Assembly: GCF_016428905.1 (NCBI RefSeq)
Contig: NZ_JAELTQ010000011.1
Span: forward strand, 1-64,000
Length of the DNA: 64,000 nucleotides
Direction: 5' to 3'
Source of the DNA: Dyella sp. ASV24
GTDB taxonomy: Bacteria; Pseudomonadota; Gammaproteobacteria; Xanthomonadales; Rhodanobacteraceae
Positions 54,988 to 63,613 of this stretch are shown here, in pieces. Positions within the stretch are counted from its first letter, which is position 1; every line of letters begins with the position of its first letter. The notes beneath the pieces are model-generated. The model had not been told where the DNA came from and did not search any database. It saw only the letters and a program-made list of their open reading frames with translations. The translations under genes were made by a program, and so were the position numbers.

Positions 54988-56085
54988 ATGGAAAGAGTAC
55001 GTGTCCTGGTGGTCGATGATTCCGCACTCGTGCGGAAGCTGCTGTCGACCATGCTTTCGTGCGATCCGGGCATCGAGGTGGTGGGAACCGCCGCCGATCC
55101 GTTGATCGCGCGTGAAAAGATCAAGCAGCTCAATCCCGACGTGCTCACCCTCGACGTGGAAATGCCGCGCATGGACGGCATCACGTTCCTCGAGAACCTG
55201 ATGCGCCTGCGGCCGATGCCCGTAGTGATGGTGTCTTCGCTGACTCAGGAAGGCGCCGAAGTCACCTTGCGCGCGCTGGAACTGGGCGCGGTCGACTTCT
55301 TTACCAAGCCGAGCAACGACCTGGCCAGTACGTTTGCCGAAGGCGCGCAGGAGATTTGCGCCAAGGTGAAGCTGGCTGCGCTGGCTCGGCCGCGTCAGCG
55401 CACGGCTGTGCGCAAGCTCGACGTGCCGCCGCGTCTTACGGCCGATGCTGTGCTGCCGCGTGCGCAGAGCGCCGGCACCCGCGGCGGTATGCCTATCATC
55501 GCCATTGGCGCGTCGACGGGCGGTACCGAAGCGATCCGCGTCGTGCTGGAGGCGATGCCGCCCGATGCGCCGCCGATCGTCATCACCCAACATATTCCTG
55601 CGGCTTTCAGCGGTCCGTTCGCGGCACGCATGGATACCTGCTCCGCCATGCGCGTGTGTGAAGCACGCGACGGTCAGCCGATCCAGCCGGGCCACGCCTA
55701 TATCGCGCCGGGTGGTGAACATTTGCTGGTGATGTGGGACGGCGCCAAGTACGTGTGTCGCCTGCATAACGGTCCACCGGTGAACCGTCACAAGCCGAGC
55801 GTGGATGTGCTGTTTCGCTCCATGGCGGCCAGTGTCGGCAAGTCCGCGATCGCCGCGCTGCTCACCGGCATGGGTGACGACGGTGCGCGCGGGCTGTTGG
55901 AGTTGCAGCAGACGGGTGCGCACACGCTGGTGCAGGACGAAGAATCCTCGGTCGTGTGGGGCATGCCCGGTGCGGCCTGGAAGCTCGGTGCCGCCGGCGA
56001 GAAGCTTCCGCTCGACCATATAGCAGCGCGTTTGCTCGCGCTGGCGCATCAACCCGTTTCCCGCGCCGTCGTATCGGCCTCCTGA
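54988..56085 (+). CDS. cheB: Chemotaxis methylesterase/response regulator CheB
   Basis: CheB demethylates and deamidates receptors when phosphorylated. The 365-residue product has an N-terminal receiver ([12 protein letters not shown], Asp in [12 protein letters not shown]), a linker near residue 130-165, and the esterase domain with catalytic Ser in [12 protein letters not shown], His in [16 protein letters not shown] and Asp in [12 protein letters not shown]. Start ATG 54988; the 106-base gap from cheD has no clear promoter. Confidence 0.95.
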   Translation: MERVRVLVVDDSALVRKLLSTMLSCDPGIEVVGTAADPLIAREKIKQLNPDVLTLDVEMPRMDGITFLENLMRLRPMPVVMVSSLTQEGAEVTLRALELGAVDFFTKPSNDLASTFAEGAQEICAKVKLAALARPRQRTAVRKLDVPPRLTADAVLPRAQSAGTRGGMPIIAIGASTGGTEAIRVVLEAMPPDAPPIVITQHIPAAFSGPFAARMDTCSAMRVCEARDGQPIQPGHAYIAPGGEHLLVMWDGAKYVCRLHNGPPVNRHKPSVDVLFRSMAASVGKSAIAALLTGMGDDGARGLLELQQTGAHTLVQDEESSVVWGMPGAAWKLGAAGEKLPLDHIAARLLALAHQPVSRAVVSAS

Positions 56086-56100
56086 TCTGCGGACATTTCT

Positions 56101-57285
56101 ATGAATGCTTTTCTCTCTTTCATGCGCGTACGCCCCGTGATCGGGCTGGCTACTAGTGCGGTGGCGCTGGTACTCACCATGGTGTGGCCGTCGGCCTGGC
56201 TGGGGCCGGTGCTGATCGTGCTGCTGACCGCAGCGTGGATCGTCGAAACACGCCGGCACGTGCTTGTCGCTGCGCCGGTCATCCAGGCATCACTGGAACA
56301 CCACGAGCCCGTGCGTGAAGCGCTGGAAGAAGTGCGCAGTTCGCTGGTTGATGAATTGGGCCACGCGACGCGAGAACTGCATCAGGCGATGGACCTGTTG
56401 CGTGACGCGGTGACGGAGCTCGGTGGCGGCTTCGACGGCCTGTCCCGTAAAACCGGTATGCAGCAGTCGCTGCTGCGCCAGATCATCGACGGGCAGGGTG
56501 AAGGCGTCTCCGTGCAGGATTTCGCCGCGCGTACGAGCGACCTGCTGGAGCACTTTGTCGATATGGTGGTGCAGATGTCGCGCGAAAGCCTGCGCATCGT
56601 CTACCGCATCGACGGCATGGCCAAGGAAATGGACGCGGTATTCGGCTTGTTGAAGAACGTCAACACCATCGCCGAGGAAACCAACCTGCTGGCGCTGAAT
56701 GCGGCCATTGAAGCCGCGCGCGCGGGGGAATCCGGTCGCGGCTTCGCAGTGGTGGCCGGAGAGATCCGCAACCTGGCCAGCCATTCCAACCAGTTCAACG
56801 AACAGATCGGAAGCCACGTCGAGCGCGCCCGCGCCGCCATGGGCGAACTGCGCGGCCTGGTCGGCACGATGGCGTCGCAGGACCTGAACGTGGCGCTGTC
56901 GGCCAAGGGCGGCATCGACGCCATGATGGCGCACGTGACCGAAAGCGACGCGCGCACCAGCCAGGTTGCCGACCAGGTGGTGGAGATCAACCGCGGCTTG
57001 GGTACCGACGTTGCGACCACCGTACGTTCGCTGCAGTTCGAGGACATCCTGAGTCAGCTGATCAATCAGACGCGTCAGCGCCTGGTGGAACTCCAGGAAG
57101 TCACCACCGAATGTACTCGCGATATCCAGGAGCTGGCGTGCAATCCGATCGACGTTGAGCTGCTGGCGCAGCGTGCCGAACGCGTACGCAGTCGCCTTGC
57201 CATCCAGCGCGAGAAGGCGCGCATCCGTTCGCGTGGCCCCGCGCTGCAGAACTCGATGGATGCCGGTGAGATCGAACTCTTTTAA
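56101..57285 (+). CDS. Receptor-like signalling protein with a CheZ-like DxxxQ helix
   Basis: A 394-residue membrane protein without a periplasmic domain: two hydrophobic segments at residues 12-50, then a cytoplasmic coiled coil with an MCP-type tip ([33 protein letters not shown]). Beyond the MCP part, residues about 309-335 read [19 protein letters not shown]. Asp315 and Gln319 align with the catalytic DxxxQ of CheZ (QDLSGQ in this window's CheZ). The C-terminus GEIELF matches the CheD tail. It may be a receptor-type scaffold, a CheY-P phosphatase, or both; function unproven. Confidence 0.78.
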   Translation: MNAFLSFMRVRPVIGLATSAVALVLTMVWPSAWLGPVLIVLLTAAWIVETRRHVLVAAPVIQASLEHHEPVREALEEVRSSLVDELGHATRELHQAMDLLRDAVTELGGGFDGLSRKTGMQQSLLRQIIDGQGEGVSVQDFAARTSDLLEHFVDMVVQMSRESLRIVYRIDGMAKEMDAVFGLLKNVNTIAEETNLLALNAAIEAARAGESGRGFAVVAGEIRNLASHSNQFNEQIGSHVERARAAMGELRGLVGTMASQDLNVALSAKGGIDAMMAHVTESDARTSQVADQVVEINRGLGTDVATTVRSLQFEDILSQLINQTRQRLVELQEVTTECTRDIQELACNPIDVELLAQRAERVRSRLAIQREKARIRSRGPALQNSMDAGEIELF

Positions 57286-57296
57286 GGAATGCAGCC

Positions 57297-57599
57297 ATGA
57301 GCCTGACCGTCCACCACGATCCCGACCTCGATTGCGTGACCCTGCAACTGGGCGAGCGCTTCGACTTCAGTGTGCACCGCGCGTTCCACGATGCCTGCCT
57401 CGGTGAGCGCGCTGCGCGCAGCTATGTCATCGACCTGGGTGAAGTGTCCAGCATGGACAGCTCCGCACTGGGCATGCTGCTCCTGCTGCGCGAGCACGCA
57501 GGTGCCGACCGCGCCGAGATTCGCATCGTCAACGCCGACTCCAGCCTGCGCGGCACGCTGCGTGTGGCGGGGTTCGACAAGCTGTTCGTGTTGCATTGA
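57297..57599 (+). CDS. STAS-domain protein, SpoIIAA-like (second)
   Basis: A 100-residue STAS protein with the phosphorylatable-Ser signature SMDSSALGMLLLLREHA, as in anti-sigma-factor antagonists. Starts 11 bases after the receptor-like gene and closes the unit. No cognate anti-sigma kinase or PP2C phosphatase is encoded in the window. A role as adaptor for the preceding protein is possible. Confidence 0.85.
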   Translation: MSLTVHHDPDLDCVTLQLGERFDFSVHRAFHDACLGERAARSYVIDLGEVSSMDSSALGMLLLLREHAGADRAEIRIVNADSSLRGTLRVAGFDKLFVLH

Positions 57600-57606
57600 G
57601 TGCCGG

Positions 57607-57629
57607 GAGCGAAGGCGTAACCTTCGCTC
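57607..57629. terminator. Stem-loop between convergent STAS and diguanylate cyclase genes
   Basis: GAGCGAAGG (57607-57615) pairs with CCTTCGCTC (57621-57629) around five bases, directly after the STAS stop. A second GC-rich dyad (CCGCC...GGCGG) lies at 57642-57666. T runs are short, so efficiency is uncertain. Confidence 0.5.
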
Positions 57630-57668
57630 AGTTGCCGCAATCCGCCGTCCGCGGAGGGGCGGCGGGTT

Positions 57669-58865
57669 TCAGCAGCGCGTATCGCCGGCTTCGGCTAGCC
57701 GCTCGTCATCCTCGTCGGCAAAGCTGACGCCGTTACGGCCGTCGAACTTGGTGCGATACATGGCCTGATCGGCCTGGCGGACCAAGTGTTCAAAACGCGT
57801 GCCTGGTCGCGCGATGGCGACGCCGATGCTGGCCGTGACGGGAATGCTCTGGCTGCCTGCCTTTGCATGGGAATGGGCGAGCGCGTGGCGTAGGCGCTCG
57901 GCGGCGGCCAAGCCTTGTTCCAGGGTCGCACCCGGTAGGGCGACCACGAATTCCTCGCCGCCATAGCGGCTCGCCAGATGGCCTTTCCACTGAATTGTTT
58001 CGAGCAGTCGTTGCGTGACATGGCGCAGTACCGTGTCGCCCGCGTCATGGCCCCAGCGGTCGTTGATCTGCTTGAAGTAGTCGAGATCGAAGATCAGCAG
58101 CGCGAAAGATTGCCCGCGTTCCAGGCAACGTTCCAGCGCGGCGCGCCCTTCGGCGACGATGGCGCTGCGGTTGAGCAGGCCGGTCAGGCCATCAGTACGC
58201 GCGGCGCGACGCAGGTCCACCACGAGCCGCTCGGTAATCAGCTGCAGCAGCGCGAAGTACGAAGCCAGCGTGGTGAGGATGCCGATGGTGTAAGTGGCGG
58301 CGACGGGCATGCCGCCTTTCATCAGGTTCTGGCCGGAACCCGGGGCGAGCGGCATGAAGGCGCGCACCATGTAGAACAAGCCGCAAGCGATCAATACCGT
58401 GGCAGCGATGCGGCAGCTCTTGCGAATGTCCGGTTCGCCATAGCGCAGCAACAGGTAGGCGTAGGCAAAGTTGAACGACATCGCCTGCAGGCTGCCGGCC
58501 AGCAGCCTTGCGTTGAGATTCGGCGCGACATAGGCGAACCACGCGATAGCACCGGTGTAGACCACCGCCAGGCTCAATGGCCAGCGCCAGCGCATGGTCA
58601 GGCCCAGATGCTGGGCAATGCCCTTAAGCGTGAGGATATTGCCGGTGACCAGCAGCCCGTTGCCGACGACGATGGAAAGGACGTCCGGGATGTAGTTGCG
58701 CAGCCCGATCAGGCAAATGCCCAGCGTGTTGATCCAGATGCTGGCGACCCAGATGCGCAGGACCTTCTGAGTGTTCAGAACCGCCATCAATGACGTGAAG
58801 CCAACCGACGCGCCGATACCCATCAGCAGACTGACGAGGGTCAGGGTGGGGATGTCTAGATGCAT
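57669..58865 (-). CDS. Membrane diguanylate cyclase (GGDEF)
   Basis: Makes c-di-GMP from two GTP. The 398-residue product has six or so membrane segments in residues 5-220 and a GGDEF domain with DGLTGLLNRSAIVAEGRAAL, LLIFDLDYFKQINDRWGHDA and the active site RYGGEEFVVAL. The upstream inhibitory I-site RxxD is replaced by WKGH, so product inhibition through this site is unlikely. No EAL domain. A sigma-28-like promoter lies upstream, linking it to the flagellar regulon. Convergent with the chemotaxis unit. Confidence 0.93.
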   Translation of the reverse strand: MHLDIPTLTLVSLLMGIGASVGFTSLMAVLNTQKVLRIWVASIWINTLGICLIGLRNYIPDVLSIVVGNGLLVTGNILTLKGIAQHLGLTMRWRWPLSLAVVYTGAIAWFAYVAPNLNARLLAGSLQAMSFNFAYAYLLLRYGEPDIRKSCRIAATVLIACGLFYMVRAFMPLAPGSGQNLMKGGMPVAATYTIGILTTLASYFALLQLITERLVVDLRRAARTDGLTGLLNRSAIVAEGRAALERCLERGQSFALLIFDLDYFKQINDRWGHDAGDTVLRHVTQRLLETIQWKGHLASRYGGEEFVVALPGATLEQGLAAAERLRHALAHSHAKAGSQSIPVTASIGVAIARPGTRFEHLVRQADQAMYRTKFDGRNGVSFADEDDERLAEAGDTRC

Positions 58866-58947
58866 GGCGCTCCCTGATGCCAGCGCACCCTCCTGGCCGG
58901 GAGGACGCTCTGGGCCTCCGATGAGGCAGTGGCTGGGTCACACAAGG

Positions 58948-58974
58948 ATATCGGACAAAGTCTCTGAAACTTGA
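58948..58974 (-). promoter_or_regulatory. Sigma-28-like promoter of the diguanylate cyclase gene
   Basis: On the minus strand TCAAGTTT (58974-58967), 11 bases, TCCGATAT (58955-58948). The -35 box is identical to two other FliA sites here; the -10 box keeps CCGATA. Predicted start is near 58941, about 75 bases before the ATG. The rest of 58866-59011 holds no other recognisable feature. Confidence 0.65.
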
Positions 58975-59011
58975 ACTGCGTCACACTTTGTTGTGGCAGC
59001 CATTTGTGGTC

Positions 59012-59038
59012 AAAAAAAAAGGCCCCGGGAGGGGCCTT
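59012..59038 (-). terminator. Rho-independent terminator of the small secreted protein gene
   Basis: On the minus strand, an 8-bp stem (AAGGCCCC/GGGGCCTT, 59038-59031 with 59026-59019) with a TCCC loop is followed by a run of nine T. It also has A/T bases on the other side, so some bidirectional activity is possible. Confidence 0.9.
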
Positions 59039-59065
59039 AAAAAACGCAAAGCAGAGATGTTTGGC

Positions 59066-59431
59066 TTACCAGGTGCGCACGTCGGCAACGCCGACGGTGT
59101 ACTGCTGCATTTCTGGATCGAAGCGGAACAGGCGGCCCAGATCGAATTCAACCGACTGGCCCGGGGCGATGTTGGTGGTACCTGCCGGCCAGCCCTTCTT
59201 GGCGGCCAGGACCTTGCCGGAACCGTCCTTCGCTTCGATGCTCACCTGGGCGGCAGCAGCTTCGGCGCAGTGGTTCACCAGCTGACCGCTGAGGCTCAGG
59301 CGAGCGGCGGCGCCAGCGCCGACGAGCTTCATCTTGAAGTCCTGCACGGCGAAATCGGTCGGGGCACAGGCGGCGTGGGCGGCCAGCGGAGCGGCCAGGA
59401 ACAGGGCAGCGGCGATCAGGGTCTTCTTCAT
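59066..59431 (-). CDS. Small secreted protein of unknown function
   Basis: A 121-residue protein with a clear signal peptide (MKKTLIAAALFLAAPLAAHA, residues 1-20). The mature part has two Cys (CAPTDFAVQDF and VNHCAEAAAA), which could form a disulfide, and a beta-sandwich-like pattern (KLVGAGAAARLSLSGQLVNH). I do not recognise a family. It has its own terminator and is not linked to neighbours by overlap. Start chosen at 59431 for the signal peptide. Confidence 0.8.
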   Translation of the reverse strand: MKKTLIAAALFLAAPLAAHAACAPTDFAVQDFKMKLVGAGAAARLSLSGQLVNHCAEAAAAQVSIEAKDGSGKVLAAKKGWPAGTTNIAPGQSVEFDLGRLFRFDPEMQQYTVGVADVRTW

Positions 59432-59525
59432 AAAGGGGGTCCGTGATGTGGTCAGGTCAGAAGGGTTCGACATGAGACACATCGGCGAGGCCACCGGATT
59501 CTTTAATTGGCGCAGGGGAAAGCGT

Positions 59526-60101
59526 TCAGCTTTTCGCCTTCAGCTCCGTGTGCTCGATGAACCACAGGCCCGCGAACAGCTTCGGGTCGACCGAGTAGCC
59601 TTCGGCAGCGCGGGCAAATAGCCATTGGCCGGCCTGTGCGCGGGGTACTTCGTGCACGATGATGTTCTCGGATTCGTCGCCGCCACCGGGCCCGACTTTT
59701 TCCAGATCCCACGCGCGCACGAAAGCAATCATCTCCGTGCTCATTCCGGAAGAGGACGGCCCTTCATGCACAAATTCCAGCCGGCCGCAGCGATAACCGG
59801 TTTCCTCTTCCAGCTCGCGACCAGCGGCGAGCAGGGCATCCTCGTCGCCGTGTTCGTGCAAATCACCCACCAGGCCAGCGGGCATTTCGATGGTGTTCTT
59901 GAGGATGGAGACGCGGTACTGCTCCACGAACAGCACTTTGTCCTCCGGCGTAACCGCCAGAATGATCACCGCGCCGCCCGGGTTGTTGCGCTCGGCGTAT
60001 TCCCAGCGCCCGCGCTTGCGCAGGCTCAGCCATTTGCCGACGTAAAGGGTTTCCACCGGCGCGTTGGCGTCGTGGGGAATGCGGCTATCTGGATGATTCA
60101 T
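59526..60101 (-). CDS. Nudix hydrolase (ADP-ribose pyrophosphatase-like)
   Basis: A 191-residue Nudix protein. The box core E-x7-RELEEETGY is intact (EDALLAAGRELEEETGY, about residues 88-104). The Gly-to-first-Glu spacing is two residues longer than in the classic motif (GDLHEHGDE). The preceding VEQYRVSILKNTIEMPAGLV and AVTPEDKVLFVEQYR resemble NudF-type ADP-sugar pyrophosphatases. Substrate not proven. Confidence 0.87.
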   Translation of the reverse strand: MNHPDSRIPHDANAPVETLYVGKWLSLRKRGRWEYAERNNPGGAVIILAVTPEDKVLFVEQYRVSILKNTIEMPAGLVGDLHEHGDEDALLAAGRELEEETGYRCGRLEFVHEGPSSSGMSTEMIAFVRAWDLEKVGPGGGDESENIIVHEVPRAQAGQWLFARAAEGYSVDPKLFAGLWFIEHTELKAKS

Positions 60102-60176
60102 CGGTGGGATCGCGTGGCAGAGTCGTAGCCCTGCATGTTGCCGTGCCGATATGTCAGCGACAACCTTGCCGCTTAC

Positions 60177-61139
60177 TCACTCCACTGCGAGCTCGATGGG
60201 GCGGGGCTTGATGCGTACGGCCCAGGCCACGCCAGCGACCAACAAAGCCACCCCCGTAAGCGTCAAGCCACCGGGTGCATGGCCTCGCAGGATGAATGCA
60301 TAGGTAAGCGCGGCCAGGGTTTCGAACACGATCAGTTGCCCCGCCAGTGCGGTCGGCAAGCGCTGGCTCGCTGTGTTCCAGCACAGAGCGCCGAGCCATG
60401 AGGCGAACAGCGCGATGGCTGCCATCAGACCCACGAAGCGCCAGGGCTGGGGCCCGAACGGCATTGAAAACGGTTGGGCGGTGGCTTTCATGAAGAACCA
60501 GAGCAGTGCATAGCCGATCAAGGCGAGCGGCAAGGTAGCGAGTCCTTGCGCGGTCGCCCACGCGCGGGGGCTGCGATCCGGATGACGACGCAACCAGTCC
60601 GCGTTGCGCAGTGGATACCAGGTCCAGCATGCCACTGCGCCGAAGGCGAGCAACGCGCCGCGTGCATAGCGCCAGAGGTCGGCAGTTGATGGGTGATCAA
60701 GCGCCGCGAGCTCCGCGCTGTTCACGCAGGCAAGGCCCGTGGTGATGAGTACCAGTGACGGCGCCAGTGACAGCCATGACAGCCGGCCGTCGCGATGCGC
60801 GTCGCGGATGTTGGCTGTGATGGCGATGACGACCGGCAGTGTGCCGATGATCACGGTGGGCAACGGAGCGCCCGCGAGCTGTATCGCGCTGGCGAGGCAC
60901 AAGTAGTAGAGCAGGCCGCCTACGGCGGCGAGCTTGAGTGCCTCAAGCCAGTCCTCGGGCGCTAGCATGCGCAGGGTGCGTCGGTCCATCCATGCGAGCG
61001 GCAGGGCGATCAGCCCAAAGGCGAGATAGCGCCCCACTGATTGCAGCGCAGCGGGATAACCCGGCAGCAATAGCGGGCTGATGAACACCAGGCCCCACAT
61101 AAGGCCGGCCGCGAGTGCGTAAAGAATGCCTGTCCACAT
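60177..61139 (-). CDS. DMT superfamily (EamA) transporter
   Basis: A 320-residue inner-membrane protein with ten hydrophobic segments in two repeats, typical for EamA/DMT exporters (GILYALAAGLMWGLVFISPL; GGLLYYLCLASAIQLAG; LLFMKATAQPF region; VALLVAGVAWAVRI). Substrate unknown; relatives export amino acids or metabolites. It is 56 bases downstream of an AraC regulator on the same strand, which probably controls it. Confidence 0.88.
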   Translation of the reverse strand: MWTGILYALAAGLMWGLVFISPLLLPGYPAALQSVGRYLAFGLIALPLAWMDRRTLRMLAPEDWLEALKLAAVGGLLYYLCLASAIQLAGAPLPTVIIGTLPVVIAITANIRDAHRDGRLSWLSLAPSLVLITTGLACVNSAELAALDHPSTADLWRYARGALLAFGAVACWTWYPLRNADWLRRHPDRSPRAWATAQGLATLPLALIGYALLWFFMKATAQPFSMPFGPQPWRFVGLMAAIALFASWLGALCWNTASQRLPTALAGQLIVFETLAALTYAFILRGHAPGGLTLTGVALLVAGVAWAVRIKPRPIELAVE

Positions 61140-61195
61140 GCTGGCAGCGTGGCAGGTCTGTGTGACGCGGTCTTGTACCAGATTGCGGAGTGGCG

Positions 61196-62020
61196 CTAAG
61201 AGCGCAACGCCCGCTGGTAGCGTGCCGGCGTCACGCCGTAGCGCCGCGCGAACGCTTTGGTGAGATGCGCTTGATCCGTCAGGCCTACCGAAGCCGCAAC
61301 CTGCGCGGGTGCTTCACCGCGTGAAAGCTGCCGCTTCGCTTCTGCAAGGCGGAATGCCATCAGCATCTGCTGCGGCGTGGCGTGATGCTGCGCTTGGAAC
61401 TGCCGCAGAAAATGGAACGGACTTAGGCCTGCGACGGCCGCCAGTTCATCGAGTGTCAGCCGTTGAGCGAGATGGGCGTGCAGGTAATCGACGACCGGCG
61501 CGAACCGTGCCGGTGCGCCGTCCACGGCTTTGCGCGGCACCTGCGCATGATGCCGAAAAAGGCCCAGCAAGCTGTGCAGCAGGCTGTCGAATGCCAGCGG
61601 TTCGCGCGCTTGCCACAGCGCATCGAGCAGCACGGTGATCTGTCGTGCGCTGGGGAGATCCTCGCGCACCACGTCGGTGAACCACCAGCCCGGCTCACCG
61701 GTGACGTCGGCGACAACGCAGGGCTCGATATACGCCATGCGGTAGTGCCAGCCGCCTTCCGTCTCAGCGCGGCCGGTATGCAATTCGTCGGGATTCATCA
61801 TCACCACCGAATCGGCGGGTGCGAGATGATCGGCACCGCGATAGCGGAAGCGCTCCACGCCAGACTCGATGGCCCCCAGGCCAAAGCCATCATGCGTATG
61901 AGGCTCGAAGGCGTGGCGCACGATGTGCGCGCGGTACAGCTCTACGCCTGGCCGGTGACTCGCCAGGCGGAATTCGGCGGCATCGCGTTGCGACGGGAAC
62001 GTGGAGGGGACGCCTTGCAT
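61196..62020 (-). CDS. AraC-family transcriptional regulator
   Basis: A 274-residue regulator with an N-terminal cupin sensor (HIVRHAFEPHTHDGFGLGAI, VVMMNPDELHTG) and C-terminal double helix-turn-helix (LTLDELAAVAGLSPFHFLRQ, VGLTDQAHLTKAFARRYGVT). Adjacent upstream of the DMT transporter, a common regulator-exporter pair. Effector unknown. Confidence 0.92.
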   Translation of the reverse strand: MQGVPSTFPSQRDAAEFRLASHRPGVELYRAHIVRHAFEPHTHDGFGLGAIESGVERFRYRGADHLAPADSVVMMNPDELHTGRAETEGGWHYRMAYIEPCVVADVTGEPGWWFTDVVREDLPSARQITVLLDALWQAREPLAFDSLLHSLLGLFRHHAQVPRKAVDGAPARFAPVVDYLHAHLAQRLTLDELAAVAGLSPFHFLRQFQAQHHATPQQMLMAFRLAEAKRQLSRGEAPAQVAASVGLTDQAHLTKAFARRYGVTPARYQRALRS

Positions 62021-62045
62021 GACCTCATGCTACCCCGTCGCGGCA

Positions 62046-62936
62046 TCAGCTCAGCAGTGCTTTCAGTCGTGTGCGCGTCAACGGCCCGAAACGCAGGCGT
62101 TCGCACAGCGCATCCATGGTGCCGGCCTCGCCGCGTACACGGCGTAGCGCGTCGGCATCCATTGGCACGGGGGCGTCCAGCGCAATCCGCGTGAGACGCC
62201 GGTAGAGTCGGGCGGCCTCCGCATGTTCGCGCAGTTTCACTGCGCAACTGGCCGCGCCGCGCAGACGCAGGAAGGGCACTTCGTCTACGCGTTCGAGCAG
62301 GGCATCGAGACTGCCGAAGTGGGCAAGCAGGGCAGAGGCCGTCTTCGCACCGACGCCGGGTACGCCAGGGATGTTGTCCACTGCATCGCCGCAGAGGGCG
62401 AGATAATCCGCCACTTGATGTGGGTGCACGCCCAACTTTTCGTGTACGCCTTCCGGGCCCCAGCGCAGGTTGCGTGCATAGTCCCATTGTTCGTCGTGTT
62501 CGCCCAGCAACTGACCGAAATCCTTGTCCGCCGAGACGATCACGCTACGAAAGCCGTGGCCCCGAAAGGTCCATAACGCGCTGCCGATAAGATCGTCGGC
62601 TTCGTACGTATGGTCGATCAGTACGGGGATGCCCAGTGCTTGCGTCACTTCGCGACAGAGCACGAACTGGCGTTCCAAGTCCGGCGGTGGCAGTTCGCGA
62701 TTGGCTTTGTAGGCAGGGTAGATGGCGTTGCGGAACGACGTGGTCAGTGATGCATCGAACGCTACGGCGAGATGCTCGGGTTTAACCCTCTCCAGCAGTT
62801 CGCACAGGAAGCGTGTGAAACCGTGCACCGCATTGACTGGGTGCCCATCCGCATCCTGAAATTCGTCCGGCATGGAGTGCCATGCGCGGAACACATAGAG
62901 ACTGCCATCAATCAGATGGACGGCTGGAAGGCTCAT
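62046..62936 (-). CDS. 5'-3' exonuclease (flap endonuclease/Xni family)
   Basis: A 296-residue nuclease of the PolA 5'-exonuclease family without a polymerase domain. Metal-binding acidic residues are visible in VHLIDGSLYVFRAWH, AVAFDASLTTSFRN, DHTYEADDLIGSAL and IVSADKDFGQLLG, and the helix-hairpin-helix in NIPGVPGVGAKTASALL. Start at ATG 62936 overlaps the stop of the nitroreductase gene (ATGA); a GTG at 62945 is possible. Likely role in RNA primer or flap removal. Confidence 0.9.
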   Translation of the reverse strand: MSLPAVHLIDGSLYVFRAWHSMPDEFQDADGHPVNAVHGFTRFLCELLERVKPEHLAVAFDASLTTSFRNAIYPAYKANRELPPPDLERQFVLCREVTQALGIPVLIDHTYEADDLIGSALWTFRGHGFRSVIVSADKDFGQLLGEHDEQWDYARNLRWGPEGVHEKLGVHPHQVADYLALCGDAVDNIPGVPGVGAKTASALLAHFGSLDALLERVDEVPFLRLRGAASCAVKLREHAEAARLYRRLTRIALDAPVPMDADALRRVRGEAGTMDALCERLRFGPLTRTRLKALLS

Positions 62937-63502
62937 GGCGTCCACGCGCTGACAACATCGGCGAGAACAGGCCGCTCTCGATCAGGAACATCGATTTGCG
63001 GCGTGCCGATATGCACGAAGCCGATGACCTGTTCGTTATCCTTCAGGCCGAGGATGGCCGCCGCTTCGCGGTTGTACGCCGCCCAGCCGGTGAGCCACTG
63101 CGCGCCCAAGCCCAGTGCTTCCGCACCCAGCAGCAGGTTGTAGGCCACGCAGCCGGCGCTCAGTTGCTGTTCGATCACCGGAACCGTGCTGCTGGCATCG
63201 ATGCGCGCGATCACCACGACCACCAGCGGTGCATAGTCATAGCGCGTGCGGTCTTTCTCGCGCTTGGCGTCGGCCATGTTCGGATTCACGCGCTGCGATA
63301 GCTCTGCGAGGCGTGCGCCGAAGGTGAGCTTGGCCTCGCCTTGCAGAAGCATCAGGCGAAAGGGTTCGAGCTTGCCGTGGTCGGGCACGCGGATAGCGGC
63401 TTCCAGCAGCGCCTTCAGCGTGGCCGAATCAGGCCCGGGTTCACCCAGCTGGCGTGATGGGACGGAGTGGCGCTGCTGCAGCAGAGAAAGAGGGTGCGAC
63501 AT
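62933..63502 (-). CDS. Nitroreductase family protein (YdjA-like)
   Basis: A 189-residue FMN-dependent nitroreductase-fold protein with the FMN-binding N-terminus LLQQRHSVPSRQLGEPGPD, the segment AAIRVPDHGKLEPFRLML and the GWAAYNREAAAILGLKDNEQ region typical of the YdjA group. Start at 63502 (MSHPLSLL); a longer frame lacks similarity. Couples to the exonuclease gene. Natural substrate unknown. Confidence 0.88.
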   Translation of the reverse strand: MSHPLSLLQQRHSVPSRQLGEPGPDSATLKALLEAAIRVPDHGKLEPFRLMLLQGEAKLTFGARLAELSQRVNPNMADAKREKDRTRYDYAPLVVVVIARIDASSTVPVIEQQLSAGCVAYNLLLGAEALGLGAQWLTGWAAYNREAAAILGLKDNEQVIGFVHIGTPQIDVPDRERPVLADVVSAWTP

Positions 63503-63613
63503 GGGGTAATCCGGGGAGGGCAAAGCCACGATGCTAAACCCGATAAAAGGGCGGGAGTAAAGAAAAGTGAGGCGCGAAAGGGCGGATTCCAACCGTCCGT
63601 TCGCTAGCCTGAC

